Origin: an uncultured Pelagibacteraceae bacterium
Lineage (GTDB): Bacteria; Pseudomonadota; Alphaproteobacteria; Pelagibacterales; Pelagibacteraceae
DNA: 64,000 nt
Direction of reading: 5' to 3'
Assembly: GCA_902568235.1 (NCBI GenBank)
Contig: CACFPS010000001.1
Location: 124,001-188,000 of the forward strand
In this document: positions 57,634 to 64,000 of the stretch, piece by piece
How positions within the stretch are numbered: position 1 is the stretch's first letter
How the letters are laid out: every line of letters begins with the position of its first letter
The notes under the pieces: model-generated
The model's database searches: none
The model's input: the letters and a program-made list of their open reading frames with translations, nothing else
Told to the model about the DNA's origin: nothing
Translations under genes and position numbers: made by a program

Positions 57634-57681
57634 CTTTTAAGATTATTGTAGAATAGAAAAAATTATTGGTATAATAACATT

Positions 57682-57769
57682 GGAGGCCAATCAGGTGGAG
57701 TTACCATGAACTCCCCTAGACTTGAAAAAGAGCAAGGGTAATGAGTATTTTCCAGGTTGGTTGGTCTCC
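57682..57769 (+). ncRNA. ffs: Small signal recognition particle RNA (4.5S type)
   Basis: The ends GGAGGCCAA and TTGGTCTCC pair (one G-U), and inner arms TTACC/GGTAA lead to a domain-IV apex with CCCT/AGGG arms, bulge residues AGAC and AGCA, and a GAAA tetraloop. It lies 12 bases before dnaX, the usual ffs-dnaX-ybaB-recR arrangement. The length of 88 bases is somewhat short. A false ORF (TTG at 57722) runs through it into dnaX. Endpoints are approximate. Confidence 0.85.
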
Positions 57770-57781
57770 TTAATTAATTCT

Positions 57782-59416
57782 ATGAATCAAAATTCAAAAG
57801 TCTTAGCTTTAAAATATAGGCCTCAGGTTTTTGAGGATCTTATAGGACAAGAAGTTGCTGCTGAGACAATTTTTAACTCAATTAAATCCAAGAAATTAGC
57901 TAACGCTTACCTTTTTACAGGCATAAGAGGAATAGGCAAAACAACATTTGCAAGAATAGTTGCTAAGTCACTTAATTGTAAGAATGGAGTTGATAATTTA
58001 TGTAAACAAAATTTTTGCAATCATTGTGAATCAATTATTAATTCCAATCATATTGATGTGCTCGAAATGGATGCGGCAAGCAAAACTGGAGTTGATGACG
58101 TAAGAGATTTAATTGAGTTTTCTCGCTACAGACCTACTTCAGCAAAATATAAAATTTTTATAATAGACGAAGTTCACATGTTAAGTAAACAAGCATTTAA
58201 TGCATTATTAAAAACTCTTGAAGAGCCACCTGAATATTTAAAATTTATTTTTGCAACAACGGAAATAAAAAAAATTCCAATAACTGTTGTATCAAGATGT
58301 CAAAGATTTGACCTTTCAAGAGTAAAATCGGAAAAACTATTTAATTTTTTAAAAGGGATTGTAGCAAAAGAAAATGGAAAAGTAGCTGAAGACGCTTTAA
58401 GACTTATAGTTAAGATATCAGAGGGTTCTGTAAGAGACGCTCTATCTTTATTAGATCGAGGTCTAATTTCATATTCTAATGGTGAAGAACTTACTTTAAG
58501 TAAAGCTCAGAATATTTATGGATATTTTGACAAAAGTTCACTCATAGACCTTTTTGAAGATTTGTTTCAAGGGAAAGAAGACTCTGTAATAAATAGATAT
58601 AGAAAAATTTTTGATGCAGGAGTAGATCCAAAAGTATTTTTAAACGACTTTCTTGAAATACTTTATTATATTAAAAATATATCATCAATTAAATTGCAAG
58701 GAACAAATTTTTCTCTTAATGATGACGAATTTAATAAGATTAATAATATTTCCAATCAATTAACAACAAAAGATTTGTTACTATTTTGGCATTTTACAAT
58801 TAATGCAATTGATGAGGTAGAAATAGTATCTAATAAAAACTTATCAGTAGAAATGTTTTTGATTAGATTAATGCATTTAAAATCTTTTAATAAAATTGAC
58901 AATGAAGAAAATGAAAAAAGTAAATTAGCAAAAAAAGATGATACTTCTTCTTCAAAAGGAAAAATTGTTGAACAAATAAAAAATATTACACAAGAGGAAA
59001 AATCTAATCTAAAAATAAAATCTGACGAAACTATAAATTATTTATCGCTAGAAAACTTAGAAAGTTTAATCCAATTGTGTAATTTTAAAAAAGAAATAAA
59101 ATTAAAATATGAATTAGAAAATAATGTTAATTTGGTCTCATTCTCAATGGGAAGAATTGAAATAGCTTTTAATGAAAAATTAGATAAAGATTTTATAAAA
59201 GAATTATCCACCAAACTTTATGATTGGACGAGTAAAAGATGGATTATTTCTTTGTCCAAAAAAGAAGGACAAATCTCAAAAAAACAAGAGGAAAAAAATA
59301 AAAAAATCGTACTTTTTAATAATACAAAAAAAAGTCATGTTTATAAAAAAGTTTTAGATTTTTTCCCCGATGCTGAGCTGATTGATGTGCAAGAGAGAGA
59401 TAAGCAGAATGACTGA
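57782..59416 (+). CDS. dnaX: DNA polymerase III subunit gamma/tau
   Basis: Clamp-loader ATPase. I use the ATG at 57782 (MNQNSKVLALKYRPQVFEDL), since an upstream TTG frame lies in the SRP RNA. The 544-residue chain has Walker A FTGIRGIGKTTFARI, a Zn-binding four-Cys module (CKNGVDNLCKQNFCNHC), Walker B FIIDEVHML and SRC motif VVSRCQRFD. The tau-like C-terminal region is Lys/Glu-rich and short. The last 8 bases overlap ybaB. Confidence 0.95.
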   Translation: MNQNSKVLALKYRPQVFEDLIGQEVAAETIFNSIKSKKLANAYLFTGIRGIGKTTFARIVAKSLNCKNGVDNLCKQNFCNHCESIINSNHIDVLEMDAASKTGVDDVRDLIEFSRYRPTSAKYKIFIIDEVHMLSKQAFNALLKTLEEPPEYLKFIFATTEIKKIPITVVSRCQRFDLSRVKSEKLFNFLKGIVAKENGKVAEDALRLIVKISEGSVRDALSLLDRGLISYSNGEELTLSKAQNIYGYFDKSSLIDLFEDLFQGKEDSVINRYRKIFDAGVDPKVFLNDFLEILYYIKNISSIKLQGTNFSLNDDEFNKINNISNQLTTKDLLLFWHFTINAIDEVEIVSNKNLSVEMFLIRLMHLKSFNKIDNEENEKSKLAKKDDTSSSKGKIVEQIKNITQEEKSNLKIKSDETINYLSLENLESLIQLCNFKKEIKLKYELENNVNLVSFSMGRIEIAFNEKLDKDFIKELSTKLYDWTSKRWIISLSKKEGQISKKQEEKNKKIVLFNNTKKSHVYKKVLDFFPDAELIDVQERDKQND

Positions 59417-59726
59417 TTTTGGCAAAATTTTAGAAAAAGCTAAAGAATTGGAAATTAAGATGAAGGAAAGCCAAAATAAAATAAAAAAAATTGAGGTAAT
59501 TGGTGTTTCGGGTGGTGAGACAGTAAAAGTTACTCTTAACGGAGATGGCGAAATGATCAATCTTGATATAAGTGATGAAATTTTAAAAGAAGATAAGGGC
59601 ATTATTGAAGATTTGATATTGGCAGCTCACAACAATGCAAAATCCAAGTTAAAATCTAAAACTTCAGAAGAAATTTCTAAAGCTACTGGCGAATTTGGTA
59701 TTCCAGGATTTAAATGGCCACTGTAA
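59409..59726 (+). CDS. ybaB: YbaB/EbfC nucleoid-associated protein
   Basis: A 105-residue DNA-binding dimer (start at 59409, MTDFGKILEKAKELE). An N-terminal coiled coil is followed by EVIGVSGGETVKVTLNGDGEM. The end GEFGIPGFKWPL is the hydrophobic tail seen in alphaproteobacterial YbaB. It overlaps dnaX by 8 bases and precedes recR by 1, the conserved trio. Confidence 0.93.
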   Translation: MTDFGKILEKAKELEIKMKESQNKIKKIEVIGVSGGETVKVTLNGDGEMINLDISDEILKEDKGIIEDLILAAHNNAKSKLKSKTSEEISKATGEFGIPGFKWPL

Positions 59727-59727
59727 A

Positions 59728-60342
59728 ATGCAAAGTATCTCAGAAATAGACAATTTAATTAAACTTATTTCTAAGCTTCCTGGATTAGGTCCAAAATCAG
59801 CTAAGAGAATAATTCTAAAATTAGTTAACAATCGGCAAGAGATTTTAAAACCTCTTGCAGAAACTTTGAATGTGGTATTTAAAAATGTAGTTAGATGCAA
59901 GAAATGTGGGACACTTAAATCAGGAATATATATTTGTGATAACTGTGAAAATACTAATAAAAAATTTAACAAAATTTGCGTAGTTGAAAATATAGCTGAT
60001 CAATGGGCAATAGAGAGCTCTACTATTTTTCAGGGATACTTTCATATTTTAGGTGGCACTCTTTCAAATTCTAATAATCAACGTAAAGAAGATCTTTTAA
60101 TTGATTCATTAATTTCTAACATAAAACAAAAAAAAATTGAGGAAGTAATTTTAGCAACTAGTGCAACTGTGGAGGGGCAAACAACTGCATTTTATATTCA
60201 AGATAATTTGAAGAATTTAAAAATTAAAGTATCAAAACTGGCGTATGGAATTCCAATTGGTGGTGAAATTGAAAATTTGGATGATGGCACTTTAATTTCA
60301 GCTTTTAAAAATAGACGTGGATTTAATTCAGAATCAGATTGA
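59728..60342 (+). CDS. recR: Recombination protein RecR
   Basis: RecFOR-pathway DNA clamp. The 204-residue chain begins MQSISEIDNLIKLISKLPGL at 59728 and has the HhH motif GPKSAKRIILKL, a four-Cys zinc motif (CKKCG...CDNC) and a Toprim domain with EVILATSATVEGQTT. The order ffs-dnaX-ybaB-recR is standard. It overlaps the convergent glcB by 9 bases. Confidence 0.95.
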   Translation: MQSISEIDNLIKLISKLPGLGPKSAKRIILKLVNNRQEILKPLAETLNVVFKNVVRCKKCGTLKSGIYICDNCENTNKKFNKICVVENIADQWAIESSTIFQGYFHILGGTLSNSNNQRKEDLLIDSLISNIKQKKIEEVILATSATVEGQTTAFYIQDNLKNLKIKVSKLAYGIPIGGEIENLDDGTLISAFKNRRGFNSESD

Positions 60343-62511
60343 TTTTTTAATCAATCTATTAAAATGTAGCAAAGGCTCTGTATAACCTGATGGTTGAAAT
60401 TTACCATGAAAAACTAAATCACATGCAGCCTTGAATGCTATGGACTTATCAAAATTTCCTGCCATAGGTTGATAAGCAGATTGGTCTTTCATGGTGGGAT
60501 CCTTTAAATTTTGTCTGTCAACAATTTTTGCCATTTTTTTCATAATTTCTAACACTTGTTTTTTACTACACACACCATGATATAGCCAATTAGCTATATG
60601 TTGACTGCTTATTCTGCAAGTAGCCCTATCCTCCATCAAACCAACTCCATTTATATCAGGAACTTTCGAGCATCCGACAGATTGATCAATCCATCTAACC
60701 ACATATCCTAAAATTCCTTGGGCATTATTTCTAAGTTCATTATTAATTTCTTCAATTGACCAGTTATTTTTTTTTGCCACTGGAATAGTTAATAAATCTA
60801 AAAGTTTAGCAGGTTTTCTTTTTGATAACTCTTTATGTTTATCAAATACGTTAATTTCGTGATAGTGAAGAGCGTGAATTGATGCTGCAGTAGGGGATGG
60901 TACCCAGGCACAATTAGCTCCTGACGCAGGATGAGCAGCTTTCTGTTTTAACATGTCCCTCATTAAGTCTGGCATTGCCCACATTCCTTTTCCGATTTGA
61001 GCTTTTCCTGAAAAACCACAAGAGAGACCTATATCAACGTTATTATTTTCATAAGCTGAGATCCATTTTGAAGATTTCATGTTTCCCTTAAGAATCATTG
61101 GGCCAGATTCCATTGAAGTATGGATTTCATCTCCAGTTCTGTCTAAAAATCCAGTATTAATAAAGAAGACTCTATTTTTTAAAACTCTTATACATTCTTT
61201 TAAATTAACAGAGGTTCTTCTTTCTTCATCCATAATTCCACAAAGTATTTGATTTTTTTTTAATTTTAATACTTTTTCAACTTTCTCAAAAATTAAATTG
61301 GTAAAAGCACATTCCTCTGGACCGTGCATTTTTGGTTTAACGATATAAATTGAATTAGTTTTTGAATTTCCTTTTCTTTTAAAATCATGAATGCTAGCAA
61401 GAGAAGTAACGAATGCATCTAAAATTCCTTCAGGACATTCAGATCCGTCATTTAAAAGTATTGCTGGAGTTGTCATAAGATGACCAACATTTCTATTTAA
61501 AAGCAATGATCTGCCATGTAATTTAAATTTTTTACCTTTTTTTGAAATATAATTTCTATCAGCATTTAATTTTCTTATAATTTTTTTTCCTTTTTTTAAA
61601 AATTTTACTTTTAAATTTCCTTTCATTAATTCCAACCAATTTCGATATCCAAGAACTTTATCTTCGGCATCTACGGCTGCTACACTGTCTTCATGATCAC
61701 AAATAGTAGAAATAGCAGATTCTAAAAAAATATCGTGTATATTTATTTTATTTCCATCAGGATTATTAGGCTCCATATTTCCAACTTGATTAAATAAAAT
61801 ATCAATATGAAGATTATTATTAACAAATAATAACGAAGATATTTTATTTGATTTTTTATTATAACCTACAAATTGTTTTGGATTTTTTAGTTTTAAAATT
61901 AATTTATTATTTTTTATTTCTGGAATTTTTCTTAAATTGTTCCAACTTTTATTTTTTAAAGGTATGTATTTATCTAATAGATTGAGAGAATATTCTATAA
62001 CTTTTTTACCTCTAATTGGATTGTAAGTATTTCCTTTTAATGCTCCATGAGTTTCTGGGATTATATCTGCCCCATATAAACTATCATATAAGCTAACCCA
62101 TCTCGCGTTGGCAGCATTTAATAAAAATCTAGAATTAGAAACAGGACAGACTAGCTGAGGACCACAAATACTCGAAATTTCATTATCAACATTTTTTGTC
62201 AAAATTTTAAAATTTGGCCCAGGTTTTAATAAATAACCAATTTTTTTTAAGAATTTCATATATTCTTTTAAATTTAAATTTTTATATTTTCTTTCAATAT
62301 GCCAAGTATCGATTGATTTTTGAATTTTTTCTCTTTTTTCTAATAACTTTTTATTTTTTGGAGCTAATTCTGTTACCGCTTTACTAAAGCCGTTCCAGAA
62401 TTTATTTTTTTTAATATGAATCCCCTTCAAAAGCTCATTATTTATAAAATTAAATAGAATTTTGGATACTGAAAAGTTTTTAATTTTAATATATTCTTCT
62501 TTTTTTTTCAT
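60334..62511 (-). CDS. glcB: Malate synthase G
   Basis: Condenses glyoxylate with acetyl-CoA to malate. The 725-residue length is the G isoform. Recognised blocks are GYRNWLELMKG, IMDEERRTSVNLKECI, TGFLDRTGDEIHTSMESGPM and SGANCAWVPSPTAASIHALHYH with the catalytic Asp/Glu/Arg set. In P. ubique a glycine riboswitch upstream of glcB has been reported. The 98-base leader here shows no glycine-aptamer motif. It is divergent from accA. Confidence 0.95.
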   Translation of the reverse strand: MKKKEEYIKIKNFSVSKILFNFINNELLKGIHIKKNKFWNGFSKAVTELAPKNKKLLEKREKIQKSIDTWHIERKYKNLNLKEYMKFLKKIGYLLKPGPNFKILTKNVDNEISSICGPQLVCPVSNSRFLLNAANARWVSLYDSLYGADIIPETHGALKGNTYNPIRGKKVIEYSLNLLDKYIPLKNKSWNNLRKIPEIKNNKLILKLKNPKQFVGYNKKSNKISSLLFVNNNLHIDILFNQVGNMEPNNPDGNKINIHDIFLESAISTICDHEDSVAAVDAEDKVLGYRNWLELMKGNLKVKFLKKGKKIIRKLNADRNYISKKGKKFKLHGRSLLLNRNVGHLMTTPAILLNDGSECPEGILDAFVTSLASIHDFKRKGNSKTNSIYIVKPKMHGPEECAFTNLIFEKVEKVLKLKKNQILCGIMDEERRTSVNLKECIRVLKNRVFFINTGFLDRTGDEIHTSMESGPMILKGNMKSSKWISAYENNNVDIGLSCGFSGKAQIGKGMWAMPDLMRDMLKQKAAHPASGANCAWVPSPTAASIHALHYHEINVFDKHKELSKRKPAKLLDLLTIPVAKKNNWSIEEINNELRNNAQGILGYVVRWIDQSVGCSKVPDINGVGLMEDRATCRISSQHIANWLYHGVCSKKQVLEIMKKMAKIVDRQNLKDPTMKDQSAYQPMAGNFDKSIAFKAACDLVFHGKFQPSGYTEPLLHFNRLIKKSI

Positions 62512-62609
62512 TTAATAACTGTTTTTTTACAAAAAATATAATTTTTTTTAATTTCACCATTTTATTGCCTATTTTAAATTGATAAACAACTGTAATAATT
62601 ATTAAATAT

Positions 62610-63716
62610 ATGAAAAATTATCTAAATTTTGAAATTGAATTAAAAAATCTTGAGAAAGAACTTGATCAATTAAAAGATCCCTATAACCAAGAAGGTTTGT
62701 CCGAAGTAGATACTGAAAAAATTTCTGAAGTACAAAATGAAATAAATGAAAAACTAAAGAATATTTACTCCAATCTAGATCCTTGGCAAACTGCTTTAGT
62801 GGCAAGACATGAGGACAGGCCTAAGGCAAAATTTTTTATAGATAATTTATTTGATGATTTTGTTTCGCTTTCAGGCGATAGATTTTATGGCGAAGACAAA
62901 TCAGTCATATCAGGATTTGCTAAATTTGATGGAAAATCAGTTTTAGTTATTGGCCAGGAAAAAGGTGAAAATTTAGAAACTAGAATAGATAGAAATTTTG
63001 GCATGATGAGACCCGAAGGTTATAGAAAAACAATTAGATTAATGAAACTTGCAGATAAATTCAGAATACCAATCATTTCATTTATAGATACACCTGGCGC
63101 ATACCCAGGAGTTGGGGCCGAAGAAAGAGGACAAGCTGAAGCAATAGCAAGATCAATAGAATGTTGCATGTCTCTTACAGTTCCAACTTTATCTATTATT
63201 ATAGGCGAAGGTGGCTCTGGTGGAGCAATAGCACTAGCATCCTCAAATAAAGTTTTAATGCTTCAAAATGCAATTTACTCAGTTATTTCTCCCGAGGGAT
63301 GCGCAACAATACTTTGGAGAGATCCTAAAAAAACTTTAGAGGCATCAACAGCGATGAAGCTTTCCTCTAAAGATCTTTTGCAGCTAGACATAATAGATGA
63401 AGTAATACCAGAACCAATTGGAGGAGCTCACAGAGACAAAGATTTGACATTAGACAACGTGAGAAATGCTATTAAAAAAAATTTAATTTTATTTTCAGAT
63501 ATGGATAAGGAACAAATACTAAATCACAGAAAAAATAAATTTTTATCTATTGGGAGAAAAAAAGGTTTTGCCAGCAGCTCAAATTTTTCAGAAAATCTCC
63601 TGATCAAAGAAAATTTTTTTAATAAAAATATTGCAAAGTTAAAAAAAGATAAAAAATTTTTATTTATTGGGATATTTATAATTTTAATTACAGCTATTTT
63701 AATTGCTTTTATTTAA
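62610..63716 (+). CDS. accA: Acetyl-CoA carboxylase carboxyltransferase alpha subunit with a C-terminal membrane helix
   Basis: The first about 315 residues are a full AccA: an N-terminal helical hairpin (NFEIELKNLEKELDQL), RPKAKFFIDNLFDDF, DTPGAYPGVGAEERGQ, IIGEGGSGGAIAL and ISPEGCATILWRDP. AccA normally ends near RYQRLMSYG; here HRKNKFLSIGRKKGF occupies that place and about 50 further residues follow, ending with a hydrophobic helix FLFIGIFIILITAILIAFI (about 349-368). The function of the tail is unknown. AccD is at 40047. It converges with secA, 2 bases between stops. Confidence 0.93.
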   Translation: MKNYLNFEIELKNLEKELDQLKDPYNQEGLSEVDTEKISEVQNEINEKLKNIYSNLDPWQTALVARHEDRPKAKFFIDNLFDDFVSLSGDRFYGEDKSVISGFAKFDGKSVLVIGQEKGENLETRIDRNFGMMRPEGYRKTIRLMKLADKFRIPIISFIDTPGAYPGVGAEERGQAEAIARSIECCMSLTVPTLSIIIGEGGSGGAIALASSNKVLMLQNAIYSVISPEGCATILWRDPKKTLEASTAMKLSSKDLLQLDIIDEVIPEPIGGAHRDKDLTLDNVRNAIKKNLILFSDMDKEQILNHRKNKFLSIGRKKGFASSSNFSENLLIKENFFNKNIAKLKKDKKFLFIGIFIILITAILIAFI

Positions 63717-63718
63717 CT

Positions 63719-64000
63719 TTACAAAGATCCGTGGCAGTGTTTGTATTTTTTCCCAGAGTTACATGGACATGGTTCATTTCTGCCAATTTTAGATTTGGAT
63801 AATTTTTTAAAATTTTCAGAAGTATTATTTTCTTTTACTTTTACTTTTTCAACTGGGTTTTCTATAATTTTTAAGTTTAATAATATAGTTACTAGATCCG
63901 TTTTTAATTTATTAAGTAGATTTTCAAATAGTGTAAAGGCTTCTTTTTTATATTCTATTAAAGGATCTCTTTGACCATAAGATCTTAAACCGATTACTTG
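63719..64000 (-). CDS. secA: Protein translocase ATPase SecA, C-terminal 93 codons
   Basis: The frame, read from 64000 down, starts [22 protein letters not shown] and ends at TAA (63719-63721) after [21 protein letters not shown]. The last part is the SEC-C zinc motif (C-x-C-x8-C-H) that binds SecB and phospholipids. The helical scaffold region [17 protein letters not shown] is specific to SecA. The gene runs off the window edge. The variable linker between is Lys/Asn-rich. Confidence 0.95.
   Translation of the reverse strand, partial: QVIGLRSYGQRDPLIEYKKEAFTLFENLLNKLKTDLVTILLNLKIIENPVEKVKVKENNTSENFKKLSKSKIGRNEPCPCNSGKKYKHCHGSL

Noticed and set aside
57722-57781. TTG-started extension of dnaX
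   Set aside because: It lies inside the SRP RNA; DnaX homology starts near MNQNSKVLALKYRP.
62512-62609. Glycine riboswitch before glcB
   Set aside because: No GC-rich conserved aptamer core was seen by eye; recorded as an absence in the findings.

Overview
The window is about 70% A+T, densely packed and almost free of non-coding DNA. Gene content and order point to a SAR11-type alphaproteobacterium (Pelagibacterales). Pointers are the GcrA regulator, CobS/CobT beside a J-domain gene and BolA, a DUF2948-type gene between murA and hisD, SRP RNA before dnaX-ybaB-recR, and a tRNA-His with A73 and no encoded G-1. No integrase, transposase, CRISPR array or rRNA was seen, and no stretch over 300 bases lacks a gene. 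The taxonomic call is inference from family knowledge; no search was run.

Layout. 1-4186: pheS tail, pheT, lepA. 4244-5152: an FkbM-type methyltransferase beside tRNA-Ser(GGA). 5326-8672: a compact gyrB and a RegB/PrrB-type redox sensor kinase. 8669-13839: cobT, cobS, J-domain gene, bolA, aroB, aroK. 13897-18008: two uncharacterised envelope genes, def, fmt, truA. 17988-25362 (minus): a long run read as rpmH-rnpA-yidD-yidC-argB-HAD-dapD-dapE-deacetylase-SET. 25446-30740: a VTT membrane protein, tRNA-Thr(GGT), two tiny basic proteins, dcd, murA, DUF2948, hisD, infA, tRNA-Phe(GAA), csp. 30976-34999: tRNA-His, hisS, hisZ, a sulfotransferase, hisG. 35049-38843: rmuC, a PD-(D/E)XK exonuclease, an exonuclease I-like gene, and a thioredoxin gene broken by a 29-base GC-rich insert. 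38840-51455 (minus): rnd-kdsD-lptC-lptB-aroA-cmk-rpsA-ihfB-pyrF-trpF-trpB-trpA-accD-folC. 51471-64000: an NDUFA9-like gene, gcrA, argD-argF, cytochrome c, kdsB-pheA, SRP RNA-dnaX-ybaB-recR, glcB, accA and the secA 3' end.

Together these genes cover amino-acid synthesis (His, Trp, Arg, Lys/DAP, aromatic), translation, envelope biogenesis (YidC, LptBC, KdsB/KdsD, MurA) and fatty-acid initiation (AccA, AccD). Most neighbours overlap or sit a few bases apart, and six convergent pairs overlap at their 3' ends, which fits extreme genome streamlining.

The observations most worth a second look are these: the interrupted trxA; TrpB and TrpA with shared active-site and interface substitutions; a SET methyltransferase next to a histone-deacetylase-fold enzyme; a 7-copy 24-bp tandem repeat inside lptC; an AccA with an added C-terminal membrane helix; a yidD frameshift at a run of seven G; glcB without the glycine riboswitch reported for SAR11; a phage-like nuclease; and a sulfotransferase inside the hisZ-hisG unit.
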